Shown: positions 18,558 to 28,602, counted from the stretch's first letter. The stretch: DNA of 64,000 nucleotides from Fulvitalea axinellae (GCF_036492835.1 NZ_AP025314.1:1178001-1242000), one strand, 5' to 3'. A program made the numbers and translations. The notes: generated by a model from the sequence alone, not told the origin.

Positions 18558-20780
18558 ATGTCTAATTATGATGCTGTTATTATCGGTGGTGGGCTTGGAG
18601 GGCTAACTACTGGAGCTATTCTTTCCAAAAAAGGTAAACGGGTTCTTCTGTTGGAACAGCATTACGTACCAGGCGGGTGCGCCACAACGTTCAAGCGAAA
18701 GGATTATTTGATGGAGGTTGGGCTTCATGCCATGGATACGTATTTGTGCCGGGATATCAAGCGTGAACTTTTCGATACGCTTGGCGTGACGGACAATGTG
18801 GAGTTTTTGCAAACCCCGGAATTTTATCGCTACATAGGCGGAGATATTGATTTCGTGTTGCCGGAAGGTGGCCGGGAGAAGGCGCTGAAGAAACTGGGGG
18901 AAATGTTTCCGGAGGATCGGAAAGGGCTCAACAAGCTCTTTGATTTTATCTTCAAGATACTTGAGGAATTACCGCGCTTTCCGGTGGAGCGTTGGAAATA
19001 CAGGCTTATGTTCCCAACTATTCCGTTCCTGTTTCCGGGCCTGACAAAAGCCACTTATGGAGCTACCGTTGGTGAGTGGTTGGATAAGAATATCAAAAAT
19101 GAAAAGCTGAAGCTGATCCTGCTTGGTAATATTTTCTATTATCATGACGATCCTTACACGGCTTCTATGGTTTATTTCGGCTTGGGCCAAGCCAGTTATT
19201 TTGGCGGAGGCGGTCATTTTATCAAAGGAGGGTCACAGAAGCTGTCGGATCATTTGGCCAAAGTGATAAACGAAAACGGCGGGAAAGTGCTGTTGGGAAA
19301 GAAGGCTACGGAGATCCTGATCAAGAACGGAAAGGCTTCGGGAGTGGTTTTCAGAAACGCTTTTGACGAAAATGCGCCGTCGGAACGGGCAGATGCCGAT
19401 GTGGTGATCGGAAATGCCGCCATGCCGGCCGTGGCCGAGATGTTGCCTTCTCCGCAGAAAGAGAAGATAAAGAAAACAATGAAGGGACTCAAGCCCTTCA
19501 ATTCGCTTATTACGGTGTATATCGGATTTAAGAAAACGCCGAAGAGCTTGGGTTGGGGGAATTATTCGACTATGGTCGGGTCGGATAAGTTGCAGTCTAT
19601 CAAAGGCCTGGCGGATAACCTGAAAGGGGTTTGGTCAGAGCGGACGTTCACCTTCTTGGACTATAGCCAAATAGATTCGGGCTTGGCGCCTGAAGGCAAA
19701 AGTGTGGGAACTATATGCTCGGTAGATCACTTGTCTGCGTGGGAAGGTTTGTCGGATGAGGAATACGCTACGCGGAAAGAAGAGGCTGCGCATGCCTTTT
19801 TTGACCGAATGGAGAAATACCTGCCGGGATTCCGTGACGCTATTGATTATTATGAAGTGGGGACGGCCAAAACTCTGGCCCGCTTTACCGGCAACACCAA
19901 CGCGAGTCCTTATGGCTGGGCGCAAATGCCTGGACAAACGGGTATGAGCCGCCCTCATTTGCAATCGCCGGTCAAGGGACTGTATTTCGCTTCGGCTTGG
20001 ACATTCCCGGGGGGAGGGTTTACCGGCGCCATTCTGAGCGCTTATTATTGCGCCAAATTGCTTGAAGGTAAAGTCGATTCTGCCGAGACACCTGTGCCGT
20101 ATGATGACGGACGCGTGGTCAAGCTGATTGAGCGCAAAGAAGTTGCGGAAGACACGATGGAATTGGTGTTCGAAAAGCCGGAAGACTTCCGGTTTGAGGC
20201 GGGGCAGTACGCCGTTTTGCAATTGGATGCTCCGGCCGACAATAGCTTGGATATGGCCATTCGCCGTATGTCCATCGCCTCCCATGCTGACGATTCCGAT
20301 TTGCGTTTTGCCATGCGGAAAAGTTCGAGCGCGTTCAAGCGGAGTTGCGACCAAATGACTCCCGGCGATACGGCCACCATTTACAGCCCGATGGGAGATT
20401 TCGTATTGGAGGAAGATTCCGAAAACATCGTGTTCCTGATTGCCGGGATCGGAGTCACGCCGGTTTTGCCTATGCTGAAGGAGCTGGAAAAACGCAATCA
20501 CAAAGGCCGGGTGACTCTTTTCTATTCAAACCGACATAAGGAAGAAGCCGCTTACCACAAGCGCTTCGAGGCTGTGAGCCTGAAGGGTTTTCAATATGTG
20601 CCGATCATTACCGGAACCGAAGGCCGGCTCAATCGCCAGTTGATGGAAAAACACCTTGGCGATTTGCGCAACCACCGTTATTATATGGTGGGAACCAGCG
20701 GTTTCCTGACGTCGATGAGTGCTATATTGGATAGCGCCGGCGTTGAGCCCCAGCAGGTTTATTGTGACGATTTCGGTTAA
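18558..20780 (+). CDS. Fusion of phytoene-desaturase-like flavoenzyme and ferredoxin-reductase-like module
   Basis: 740-residue protein. The N-terminal part (about 1-505) is an FAD-dependent NAD(P)-binding Rossmann amine-oxidase-fold enzyme of the CrtI/carotenoid isomerase/retinol-saturase group: the dinucleotide motif is AVIIGGGLGGLTTG, and the C-terminal FAD signature is GLYFASAWTFPGGGFTGAI. The C-terminal part (about 515-740) is a ferredoxin-NADP reductase-type module with FAD (AIRRMSIAS) and NAD(P) (IAGIGVTPVLPML) signatures but no 2Fe-2S domain. The fusion could supply electrons directly to the desaturase-like centre. Substrate unknown. ATG 18558 is preferred over GTG 18552. Confidence 0.88.
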   Translation: MSNYDAVIIGGGLGGLTTGAILSKKGKRVLLLEQHYVPGGCATTFKRKDYLMEVGLHAMDTYLCRDIKRELFDTLGVTDNVEFLQTPEFYRYIGGDIDFVLPEGGREKALKKLGEMFPEDRKGLNKLFDFIFKILEELPRFPVERWKYRLMFPTIPFLFPGLTKATYGATVGEWLDKNIKNEKLKLILLGNIFYYHDDPYTASMVYFGLGQASYFGGGGHFIKGGSQKLSDHLAKVINENGGKVLLGKKATEILIKNGKASGVVFRNAFDENAPSERADADVVIGNAAMPAVAEMLPSPQKEKIKKTMKGLKPFNSLITVYIGFKKTPKSLGWGNYSTMVGSDKLQSIKGLADNLKGVWSERTFTFLDYSQIDSGLAPEGKSVGTICSVDHLSAWEGLSDEEYATRKEEAAHAFFDRMEKYLPGFRDAIDYYEVGTAKTLARFTGNTNASPYGWAQMPGQTGMSRPHLQSPVKGLYFASAWTFPGGGFTGAILSAYYCAKLLEGKVDSAETPVPYDDGRVVKLIERKEVAEDTMELVFEKPEDFRFEAGQYAVLQLDAPADNSLDMAIRRMSIASHADDSDLRFAMRKSSSAFKRSCDQMTPGDTATIYSPMGDFVLEEDSENIVFLIAGIGVTPVLPMLKELEKRNHKGRVTLFYSNRHKEEAAYHKRFEAVSLKGFQYVPIITGTEGRLNRQLMEKHLGDLRNHRYYMVGTSGFLTSMSAILDSAGVEPQQVYCDDFG

Positions 20781-20806
20781 GTTTTTTGTGTATTGAAATA
20801 AAAAAT

Positions 20807-20842
20807 GGACGCTTGGCCTTTGGCTGGCGTCCGTTCTTTTTT
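20807..20842 (+). terminator. Terminator between convergent genes
   Basis: Stem GGACGC/GCGTCC with imperfect inner pairing (TTGGCC/GGCTG), followed by GTTCTTTTTTG. It lies between the rightward oxidoreductase and leftward thiD. Confidence 0.75.
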
Positions 20843-20853
20843 GAATGACCGGG

Positions 20854-21678
20854 TTACGCTTTTTCTCCCAGTTTTTCGGGACCGAAAAAATGGTTTACCG
20901 GCCCGTGGCCTTTGCCGGTTACGTAATCTTTACCGGCCTCAATCGCTTCTTGCAAATATGCGTGCCCGTGTTTTACGGAGTCTTCAAGCGAAAACCCTTT
21001 GGCCAAATAAGCCGCGACGGCCGAGGAAAGCGTACAGCCCGTTCCGTGTTTGTTCGGCGTGTCGGTCTTTTTTGCGTAAAATCTCAACGGCGCTTTTCCC
21101 CGTTCCATAAAAATATCCATTAGTTGCTGGCCTTCCAGATGTCCGCCTTTCAGAAGAATGGCCTGGCAAGGCAACCGCTCCAAAAGAGCCCCCACGGCGC
21201 CTTCCATATCTTTTTGTTCCTCAACGTTTCGGCTTAACAGAATTTCGGCTTCGGGGAGGTTGGGAGTCAGTAGGGTGATCTGCGGAGCGAGTTTTTCCAC
21301 AAGGGCGATTTTTCCTTCTTCGTCTATCAGCGTCCGGCCACTTGAGGAAGCCAAAACAGGATCCAAAACCATGGGAATATTCGGGTATGGTTCAAGAGCG
21401 TTCGCTACGGCCAAGACGGTGGGGGCCGAGTGTAACATGCCGATTTTGATAGCGTCGGCGCCGATGTCGGAAAGCACGTCGTTGATTTGCGTCTCCACCA
21501 CTGCGGGCGGAACGGGATGTACGGCGGATACTCCCAAAGTGTTTTGGGCCGTAACGGCCGTAATGGCGCTCATGCCGTAACATCCCAAGGCCGAGAAAGT
21601 CTTGAGGTCGGCTTGGATACCGGCGCCACCGCCACTGTCGGATCCGGCTATGGTTAGGGCTTTGGGGTATTTTTTCAT
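20854..21678 (-). CDS. thiD: Hydroxymethylpyrimidine/phosphomethylpyrimidine kinase
   Basis: Ribokinase-fold kinase of thiamine synthesis that phosphorylates HMP and HMP-phosphate. Family hallmarks are present: [17 protein letters not shown] at the N-terminus, DPVLASSSG in the middle, and the anion-hole motif [11 protein letters not shown] near the C-terminus. 274 residues is the normal length. It is followed by a UbiA-family gene only 10 bp upstream on the same strand, so the two may be cotranscribed, though a functional link is not obvious. Confidence 0.96.
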   Translation of the reverse strand: MKKYPKALTIAGSDSGGGAGIQADLKTFSALGCYGMSAITAVTAQNTLGVSAVHPVPPAVVETQINDVLSDIGADAIKIGMLHSAPTVLAVANALEPYPNIPMVLDPVLASSSGRTLIDEEGKIALVEKLAPQITLLTPNLPEAEILLSRNVEEQKDMEGAVGALLERLPCQAILLKGGHLEGQQLMDIFMERGKAPLRFYAKKTDTPNKHGTGCTLSSAVAAYLAKGFSLEDSVKHGHAYLQEAIEAGKDYVTGKGHGPVNHFFGPEKLGEKA

Positions 21679-21688
21679 GTCAATTATC

Positions 21689-22570
21689 TCAATGGAAGGT
21701 TAAAAGGGCGCTGAATAGGATTATCAACCCGTCAATAAACCCGGTATAAAACAAAGCGTGTCTGCCGGCCCCCGATCGGACGATAGCGTAAACTCCAAGA
21801 AAGCTAAGCAAGGCCAAACCCGTAGGGGAAATTCCCAAACTTACAGCCAAGACAACGAAGCCGAGCCAAGAAACCAGAGCCAAGTATTTCGTGTTCTTGG
21901 TGCCGATAAGGCCGGGGATGGTAAGTAGCTGTAGCTGACGGTCGGAGTAATAGTCGCGGATATCGAAGGGGAGGGTGATGGCGAAGATAAACAGGAATTC
22001 GGCCCAGAATAGCTGGTTGATCTCCGGTTGGCCGAGTTTGCCGGTGAGAAGCGCCGGGTAGAGCGCGCCCGTACTGGCCCAAACCAAAGCTATCAGGAAG
22101 ATTTTGAGCAATGGTAAGCTACGTAGTTTGCGGAAGGGAATGGCGTCGGGGAAATTGTAGGCCAGGGAGAGAAAGCCGAACACGGCCAAAAACAGGGTTT
22201 CCTCCACGCCTAACCATACATACGACATATAAAAGCCGACAGCGCCGGCCACTGCCGCTAAGGAAACCGACCGCAAAGCGTGCTGTTGGATGAGCCTTAC
22301 CAGTCTGGCGACGGTCCGTTCCAGTCCCGTTTTGCGGATCAGGTTATTGATATTATAAACCAAAGCCGTGCTGGCGAATACCAGCAAAGCCCGGAGCCAA
22401 TGCGCTGTAGTGGGTTGGTGCCCCAACTGTATTAGCCCAGCCAAAAAGAAAGAGGCTCCCGCCAAGCTGATAAAGATCTGGCTTCGGACCAATTTCCCGA
22501 AAAGCGCCAGCGGGGTTGGGCCGTTGCGTAGCGTCGGTCGGTCGGCTTGTATTTGTTTGGCGGAGTTCAC
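21689..22570 (-). CDS. UbiA-family membrane protein with degenerate first Asp motif
   Basis: 293-residue protein with about eight hydrophobic helices. The second prenyltransferase motif is recognisable ([13 protein letters not shown]), while the first, normally NDxxDxxxD, reads [10 protein letters not shown] and lacks the aspartates. It therefore may not be a classical prenyl-diphosphate transferase; similar UbiA-like proteins are frequent in Bacteroidota without assigned function. The start is a GTG, since no ATG occurs near. Confidence 0.75.
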   Translation of the reverse strand: MNSAKQIQADRPTLRNGPTPLALFGKLVRSQIFISLAGASFFLAGLIQLGHQPTTAHWLRALLVFASTALVYNINNLIRKTGLERTVARLVRLIQQHALRSVSLAAVAGAVGFYMSYVWLGVEETLFLAVFGFLSLAYNFPDAIPFRKLRSLPLLKIFLIALVWASTGALYPALLTGKLGQPEINQLFWAEFLFIFAITLPFDIRDYYSDRQLQLLTIPGLIGTKNTKYLALVSWLGFVVLAVSLGISPTGLALLSFLGVYAIVRSGAGRHALFYTGFIDGLIILFSALLTFH

Positions 22571-22645
22571 GGGGCTAAGTTATGGATTCCTGACGTTTTT
22601 TCTTACACAAGGGCAAGCGGTGGAGGCGCCGTATAAGCGTATGGA

Positions 22646-22675
22646 TACAAAAAATCCCGACCATCGGCCGGGATT
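22646..22675 (-). terminator. Terminator of hflX
   Basis: Reading leftwards, a 7-bp stem (AATCCCG/CGGGATT) is followed by a T-run (plus-strand A-run 22649-22654). It lies 23 bp past the hflX stop. Confidence 0.85.
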
Positions 22676-22698
22676 GTGTATCGTGAAAGCGCCAAGGC

Positions 22699-23961
22699 TT
22701 ATTCGGCGTTGTTTTCTTCGGCGTACGGATCCCAATCCGTCTGCATATAGTTCGGGAAGATCGTGTAGTAGCGCTTTTTGGCGTACTCGTACGTCTTGCG
22801 GCGCAGGGGCTCGAAGCTCTCCTTGTCTAGCGCCGAAGTGAATACCACTTCTTGGTCGTCTTCTTGGTCGTAGGTTTTGCGCAGGCGCTCGGTAGTGCCG
22901 TTGATCCTTTCCTCCAAATCCATAAAATCCGGATTGTCCGGATCGTCGTTGGCCACTTCTTCGGCCAGCTCTTTGCGGAACTGGTCCATTTTGTTGAATA
23001 CCAACAAGGTCGGCTTGTGAGCCGCGCCGATTTCGGCCAGCGTCTGGTTCACTACCCTGATGTGGTCTTCGTGGGCCTCGTTCGAGATGTCGGCTACGTG
23101 GAGCAGGATATCGGCTTCGCGCACTTCGTCGAGGGTGGATTTAAAACACTCGATCAAGGTATGCGGAAGCTTGCGGATAAACCCTACGGTATCGGAAAGC
23201 AGGAACGGGATATTATGGATCACCACCTTGCGCACGGTTGAATCCACGGTAGCGAAGAGCTTGTTTTCGGCGAAAACATCGGCTTTGGCCATGGCCCGCA
23301 TAATGGTGGATTTGCCTACGTTGGTATACCCCACCAAAGCTACGCGTACCTGGCGGTCGCGGCCTTTGCGCTGGGTTTCGTTCTGCTTGTCTATCTTGGC
23401 GAGCTTCTGCTTCAATACCGTGATCTGGTTGCGGATGGCCCGGCGGTCGGTCTCGATTTCTTTCTCGCCGGCACCTCCACGGGTGCCCGTGCCGCCTCGC
23501 TGGCGCTCAAGGTGAGTCCACATGCGGGTAAGGCGCGGAAGCAGGTATTGGAGTCTGGCCAATTCCACTTGGGTTTTGGCCTGCGCCGTCTGTGCCCTTT
23601 TCAGGAAAATATCCAGAATCAAAAGGCTTCGGTCGTAGATCTTTTTGCCTACCTCTTTCTCCAGGTTTCGGAGCTGTGACGGGCTCAGGTCATCGTCAAA
23701 GATTACGCAGTCGATGCCCTTGGCCTTTACGTAGGCCATAACGTCCTCAAGCTTGCCTTTTCCCACAAACGTCCGCTTGTCGGGATGGTCAAGGTTTTGG
23801 GTGAAACGGTGCTTGGTGTCTATATCGAGAGTTTCGGCCAGGAAAGCCAACTCGTCGAGGTATTCCGTCGTTTTTTTGTCGCTTTGGCCCGGCTCGCTGA
23901 CGGCCACCAGTACGGCCGTTTGTCGGACCGGTGAAGTATCGAATGTTTTTCTTTTTGCCAT
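22699..23961 (-). CDS. hflX: Ribosome-splitting GTPase HflX
   Basis: GTPase that acts on stalled ribosomes in the cytoplasm. The N-terminal HflX domain (about 20-190) shows TFVGKGKLEDV and FDDDLSPSQLRNLE, then a coiled segment with the glycine-rich GGTGTRGGAGE. The G domain has G1 GYTNVGKST, G3 DTVGFI and G4 NKMD. I chose ATG 23961 (MAKRKTFDT); a GTG at 24000 is in frame but adds no conserved residues. The C-terminal tail is acidic. Confidence 0.95.
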   Translation of the reverse strand: MAKRKTFDTSPVRQTAVLVAVSEPGQSDKKTTEYLDELAFLAETLDIDTKHRFTQNLDHPDKRTFVGKGKLEDVMAYVKAKGIDCVIFDDDLSPSQLRNLEKEVGKKIYDRSLLILDIFLKRAQTAQAKTQVELARLQYLLPRLTRMWTHLERQRGGTGTRGGAGEKEIETDRRAIRNQITVLKQKLAKIDKQNETQRKGRDRQVRVALVGYTNVGKSTIMRAMAKADVFAENKLFATVDSTVRKVVIHNIPFLLSDTVGFIRKLPHTLIECFKSTLDEVREADILLHVADISNEAHEDHIRVVNQTLAEIGAAHKPTLLVFNKMDQFRKELAEEVANDDPDNPDFMDLEERINGTTERLRKTYDQEDDQEVVFTSALDKESFEPLRRKTYEYAKKRYYTIFPNYMQTDWDPYAEENNAE

Positions 23962-24211
23962 ACGGGATGTAAAAGAGTGTTTTTTGTTTGAACGGGCCAC
24001 TGTCCGTTTACCGGAAGCGCGTTAATAAAAGCGGAGCGGGCCTCGCATTGTTGCCGGAACGTCGGGTTCCGGCGAATCGGGACTGCGAAGATAAGGCTAA
24101 ATTCCGAAATGGCGAAGTCTGGGCGGTACCCTCGTGCCTGGTATCGGCAGGGCAACCCTCCAAAGGACTGCTTATACGGCGGTATTGCCGTATTGCCTTG
24201 GAGCTTTTTCG

Positions 24212-24390
24212 TTACACTATAGTGTAGCGAACCCTTACACTATAGTATAGCGGACTCTTACACTACCGTGTAACTATATCCCTACACTACGGTGTAAAGG
24301 ACCCTTACACTATAGTATAGCAGACTCTTACACTACCGTGTAACTATATCCCTACACTACGGTGTAACGAACCCTTACACTATAGTGTAA
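24212..24390. repeat. Array of eight 16-bp palindromes spaced 23-24 bp
   Basis: Copies of (T/C)TACACTA[TC][AG]GTGTAA or close variants start at 24212, 24235, 24258, 24282, 24305, 24328, 24352 and 24375. Spacing is 23, 23, 24, 23, 23, 24 and 23 bp. A 70-bp higher-order unit of three palindromes (24235-24304) is repeated almost exactly at 24305-24374. The array fills the space between the end of the acetolactate-synthase-like gene and the 5' side of hflX. It is not a CRISPR, because the units themselves are palindromes with only 7-8 bp between them. The remaining bases of this 600-bp gap hold no gene. Confidence 0.9.
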
Positions 24391-24568
24391 CGGCTCCTTG
24401 CGTTATCGTAAGTGCATCCAGTAAAATAGTTTATGCTTCGAAGAATGTTTGAAGGGGTAACCGGTTGTCTTATACGGTTTTATATTGTTTCAGAACAGTC
24501 TCTTTACGCTTTGCTATTTACTTTGTGATACTTATTGATAAATGGACCGAAACCCATAGACTTTCCTT

Positions 24569-26227
24569 TTAATCCTCAGGCAAATCCAGCCTTGAGGCGA
24601 TATCCCTATAATGTCTGTTGAGGAGTTCGCTGTTTTGGGAATAATCCACTGGGCAGTCTATCAGGTGTACGCCTCCGGAGTCAAGCGCTTCGGCTAAGGT
24701 GCCGGCGAATTGCTCGGCGCTGTGGATACGGTGCCCCACGGCTCCGAACGCCTCGGCGAAGAGTACGAAATCCGGGTTGCCGAAGTCCAGGTTGTAGGTG
24801 GGCAAGCCCATATTGGCCTGTTTCCATTTGATCATCCCGAAGGCGTCGTCCCGAACTATCAGTATTACCAGGTCCAGCTTCAGGCGCACAGCCGTTTCCA
24901 AATCTTGGCAGTGCATCATAAAGCCACCGTCGCCACACACGCAGAGCACTTTGCGCTTTGGGTGGACAATTTTGGCCGCCATGGCCGAGGCCAACCCCGC
25001 GCCCATGGTGGCCAAGGCGTTGTCAAGCAACAGGGAATTGGAGTGGCAGGCTTGGTAGTTTCGGGCGAACCAGATTTTGTAAATGCCGTTGTCGAGGCAC
25101 ACTATGCCGTCTTCGGGCAGTACTTTGCGCACTTCCCGGACTATCTTCGGGGCCGACATCGGGAATTCCTCCACATGGTCCCAAGCCATGATGGTCTTGT
25201 CGAGCGTGCGTTTTACTTTTCCGAAGAAAGAGAAATCCCAAGCGTTTTTCTTTCCCGCTATTTTAGGCGTAAGCCGTTCCATTATATCGCTGATATTTCC
25301 CACTACCTCCACGTGCGGGTAGTATTCGGGGTCCACTATGGCGTCGCTGTAATTGATATGGGCCACGGTGGGCCCGCCCGGACGCATACGGAACGGCGGT
25401 TTTTCGAAATCGTCGTGGCCTATCATAATGATCAGGTCGGCGGCGTCGACGGCCCGGGTCACGATCATCTTGTCCGTCATGGACACGTTGCCTATAAAGC
25501 CCGGCAGGCGCTCGTCTATCACGCCTTTACCCAGTTGGGTGCTGATAAACGGCAGGCCGGTGTCGCAAATAAAACGGGTGACGGCCACGGAGGTGCGCCG
25601 GCGGTTACAGCCCGAGGCCACGCAGATAAGCGGGCGCTTGGCCTTGAGCACTTCTTCGGCCAAGTGGCCGAGGCAAGTGTCGTTGGCCAGGGGTATTTTC
25701 GGGTGGGTGGGCTTGATAAAGTGCGGTTCCAGTTCTTCTTTGGCTATGTCTTCGGGCAGTTCCAAGTGTACGGCGCCCGGGCGCTCGTCTTCGGCTATCT
25801 TGAAGGCGTTGCGGGTCATCCAGGCTATGTTGTCGGCACCGTATACGGTTTTTGTCCATTTGGTGACGGCCTGCATCATGTCGTCGGTCTCGATAAACTG
25901 AAACCGGCCTTGCGGGTTGCTCTTCACGGCTTTTTGTCCGGTGATAAGGATCAGCGGCCACCCGCCCAGCGTGCCGTAAGCGGCGGCGGGCATCAGGTTG
26001 GCCGCGCCGGGGCCGAGGGTGGACAGGCACACGCCGGCTTTGCCGGTAAGGCGCCCTACGGTGGCGGCCATATAGCCGGCCACGGTTTCGTGGCGTACGT
26101 TGATCATCTGGATATCGGAGTGGCGGAGCGATTCCAGAAAGTCTAGGTTTTCCTCGCCGGGAATACCGAAAATATACTTGACGCCCTCGTTTTCCAGGGC
26201 TTTTACCAAAACGTCCGATGCTTTCAT
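24569..26227 (-). CDS. Acetolactate synthase-like ThDP enzyme, large subunit type
   Basis: 552-residue thiamine-diphosphate enzyme, probably condensing pyruvate to acetolactate. The N-terminal domain has FGIPGEENLDFLE, the catalytic Glu in RHETVAGYMA and LSTLGPGAANL. The cofactor domain has GDGGFMMHCQDLETA, followed after about 20 residues by RDDAFGMIKWK, where related enzymes often read NDN. No regulatory subunit gene is adjacent, which suggests a catabolic or stand-alone enzyme rather than the IlvBN pair, but the assignment of substrate is by family. Codon third positions are GC-rich compared with neighbours. Confidence 0.85.
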   Translation of the reverse strand: MKASDVLVKALENEGVKYIFGIPGEENLDFLESLRHSDIQMINVRHETVAGYMAATVGRLTGKAGVCLSTLGPGAANLMPAAAYGTLGGWPLILITGQKAVKSNPQGRFQFIETDDMMQAVTKWTKTVYGADNIAWMTRNAFKIAEDERPGAVHLELPEDIAKEELEPHFIKPTHPKIPLANDTCLGHLAEEVLKAKRPLICVASGCNRRRTSVAVTRFICDTGLPFISTQLGKGVIDERLPGFIGNVSMTDKMIVTRAVDAADLIIMIGHDDFEKPPFRMRPGGPTVAHINYSDAIVDPEYYPHVEVVGNISDIMERLTPKIAGKKNAWDFSFFGKVKRTLDKTIMAWDHVEEFPMSAPKIVREVRKVLPEDGIVCLDNGIYKIWFARNYQACHSNSLLLDNALATMGAGLASAMAAKIVHPKRKVLCVCGDGGFMMHCQDLETAVRLKLDLVILIVRDDAFGMIKWKQANMGLPTYNLDFGNPDFVLFAEAFGAVGHRIHSAEQFAGTLAEALDSGGVHLIDCPVDYSQNSELLNRHYRDIASRLDLPED

Positions 26228-26371
26228 GTAGGTCTAACCGGGTATTCCTTGGCCGGGTTTGGGTTTTTGACAATAGAGTGCTTTTTTCGGGAAAAGTGCC
26301 GTTTTGGGGAGTGCCGAAGGGGCAAAGCCATATTTTTGGGCGAAAAAGAAAGCCGGTTCTCCTTTTTTTTG

Positions 26372-26382
26372 TTTAGAAGAAA
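26372..26382 (+). other. Candidate left attachment core
   Basis: TTTAGAAGAAA lies 48 bp before the recombinase start and recurs at 60775-60785. Similarity continues loosely beyond (nnnnTGTAnAnAAT). An 11-mer match in A/T-rich DNA may be chance. Confidence 0.3.
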
Positions 26383-26429
26383 ATTTTGTACATAATCCTC
26401 ACGTCAGTCACGTTATTTTTCATTTAAAC

Positions 26430-27589
26430 ATGCCAGTTGGAATTATGAATATGAACATCAAAATTATGTTCTGGCTCCGGAGGAATAGGGAGGCCAAATC
26501 GCTAGTGTCGCCAGTTTATTGTCGTTTGTCGTATGCGGGTAAAAGAATAGAGATTGCGACAGGTGTAAGTGTGCCTGCTTCCAAGTGGAAAAACGGTCTA
26601 GTAAAGGGAAACGGGGCCGTAGAAAAAGCACAAAATATGATGTTGAAAAGCATGATGGCTGAATTGATTTTAATCTGTAATTCTATGGATAAAAGCGATA
26701 CCAGCTTTTCTCTCGTAGATGTAAAAAAAAATATTTGGGTGTAAGTAATTCTGCGTATTTCGCAGTAAATGTTGTTGAAGATTTTTTAACAGCCTCAAAA
26801 GGGCGTGTTTCCGAGGCTACATATCGTAATTATTTCCATTTTTCAAAGAAGATTAAGGAGGCTTTAACGGCTATGAATCAGCTTGCTGTAGAAGCTGAAA
26901 ACTATCAGCCTAAGCATTTAAGCCAATTGGAGGGATGGGTCACTAAGAATAATTCTGCGGCTTATGCCCAGAAAGTGGTAACAACAATGAAGCAAGCTTT
27001 TACCTTTGTTTCTAATTCGGGGAAGGTTAATAACCTTATAGGGAATTACAGAAGTTATTCGAAAAGTGAATCAAAGAAAGTGACTTTTTTATCCGAGATT
27101 GAAGTCGAAAAGATTAGAGCGTTTGAAGGAAAGACAGAACAAATAAATTTTGCTAGAGACTTTTTTTTAGTGCAGTGCTATACTGGTTTAGCTTATATAG
27201 ACCTTTATCAAATATCGAGAGAATCATTGGTGTGTAGGGACAAAACAAGTATACTAAACATTAAGCGCCATAAAACTAAATCATCTTGTATTATTCCGGT
27301 CTCCCAATTGGCTTTGGATTTGCTTAACCAATATGATTTTAAATTTTCTCGTTTTCATTGTGCCAGCATCAACATATATCTAAAGGAAATCACCAAGAAA
27401 GTGGGGATCGCTAAGAATATATCCACTCACGTTGGACGAAAAACGTTTGCTACCATGTTAGCGAATAGGGGAGTCCCAGCGAATACTGTAGCCAAAATAC
27501 TTGGTCACGCTAGCTATTCTACGACTATGAAGCATTATGCGGAAATACAGGTGGATAAGGTTGTAGGGGATGTAATGGGGATATTGTAA
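26430..27589 (+). pseudogene. Tyrosine recombinase (CTnDOT-like), frameshifted at an A9 run
   Basis: Integrase likely responsible for moving the element. The N-terminal arm-binding domain (MPVGIMNMNIKIMFWLRRN on) ends in a stop at 26744, and the rest continues in the -1 frame from a run of nine A (26723-26731). Joined there, the protein reads SLVDVKKKYLGVSNSAYF without a gap. The catalytic part has TGLAYIDL (the first Arg missing, as in CTnDOT-type integrases), RHKTK, HVGRKTF, LGHASYSTT and the nucleophile in KHYAEI. It could be a true mutation, a sequencing error in the homopolymer, or -1 slippage. Confidence 0.8.
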
Positions 27590-27831
27590 GGAAAGACTCA
27601 ACAAGGAGTCTTTCTATCAAAAGAAACTTATTATGCGGATCAAGGATAAGAAATGATAAAACAAGCTCTTCTTGATAGTAGTTACCACATTTATAAATCA
27701 TTAAATGTAATAATGGCTTGTGGTTTATGGTAGTAAAAAAAACTTAATCTTGTAGTACGTCTTTTCAAGAATATAGACTTACCAGAAGTAGAGATTGAGC
27801 TATTTTATTGGTCGCAGAAGGAGTTAAAACT

Positions 27832-27968
27832 ATGCACTTCAGTGCATCTAGCTTTTAGCTTCTAAAAAGGTTGGCCCCAGCATGAAACGAGTATAGGCTT
27901 CTCTAAGGTTAAGCTTAATACGAAGCGACTTTTAGTCGCAGTTAAAACTATGGACTTTTAGTCCATAG
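27832..27968. repeat. Three linked hairpins downstream of the recombinase
   Basis: The 480-bp gap 27590-28071 holds no gene. It contains hairpins at 27832-27847 (ATGCACT/AGTGCAT), 27925-27939 (GCGACT/AGTCGC) and 27948-27968 (CTATGGACT/AGTCCATAG). Two are preceded by the same linker, GTCGCAG...GTTAAAACTATG, so a hairpin-bearing unit has been repeated. Confidence 0.6.
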
Positions 27969-28071
27969 TGGTTTATTTAATGTAAATATTCGATAAGGTA
28001 TATTTTTACCAATATACTCCCTTGTTTTACCCTTGATTCGCATTAGTATAAATTATCCATCTCAAATGGAG

Positions 28072-28602
28072 TTATTTTTTTACCAAAAATTGAAGTAAAT
28101 CAAACTTCTTCAATCCGAATAGGATAGCTATTAACCAATAAATAATTAAAAATATTTTAACAGAAATCTTTTCAGGAAGCACCCCTAAAAATTGCATAAT
28201 GTACTGAGGTAACTTCACAATGAACTCTATCCAGAAAATAGGATTAAATGACTCTCTAAATCTTTTTCGATATACACCTATGGCTTCGTCGAATTTCAAT
28301 AGTACATTACCAACTATATCCTCTCTTCTATTAGTTAAGTTATCAAGAACAGAGATTCGAACATTTGCATATTTACCAAATCCCAGTAACTCTTGGTGAA
28401 AGACAGAAGAATCTTTTAATCCTGCTTCCCTAAACAAAGATTTTATCTCTTCTTTATCCTCCGCTAGACTATAATTATTCAGTCCTAAATAATTGATATA
28501 GGCATTTTTTAGCTTTGATATTCGTTTATATTTATAGAAATTAACAATAAAACGCAGAAATATCATCAGTAAAAACAACCCAAATGTATAATACCATTCC
28601 AT
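28072..28602 (-). CDS. Small membrane protein of the accessory island
   Basis: About 176 residues from the ATG at 28602 (MEWYYTFGLFLLMIFLRF); upstream in-frame ATGs at 28635 and 28704 would add residues of little character. One membrane helix is at the N-terminus and another pair near the C-terminus (IFLIIYWLIAILFG), with a cytoplasmic middle part. I do not recognise it. It follows the TIR-STAND gene on the same strand after about 270 bp and could be an effector or an independent cassette. Confidence 0.6.
   Translation of the reverse strand: MEWYYTFGLFLLMIFLRFIVNFYKYKRISKLKNAYINYLGLNNYSLAEDKEEIKSLFREAGLKDSSVFHQELLGFGKYANVRISVLDNLTNRREDIVGNVLLKFDEAIGVYRKRFRESFNPIFWIEFIVKLPQYIMQFLGVLPEKISVKIFLIIYWLIAILFGLKKFDLLQFLVKK

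Noticed and set aside
24212..24390. CRISPR array
   Set aside because: Units are palindromes with 7-8 bp between them, not repeats with 26-40 bp unique spacers; no cas genes.
24710..26146. Long open frame (478 codons) opposite the acetolactate-synthase-like gene
   Set aside because: It is antisense to a clearly conserved enzyme, His/Val/Gly-rich without motifs, and arises from GC-rich third positions.
26430..27589. Integron integrase IntI for the cassette array
   Set aside because: The recombinase has the CTnDOT-like TGLAYID pattern and no visible IntI-specific insert.
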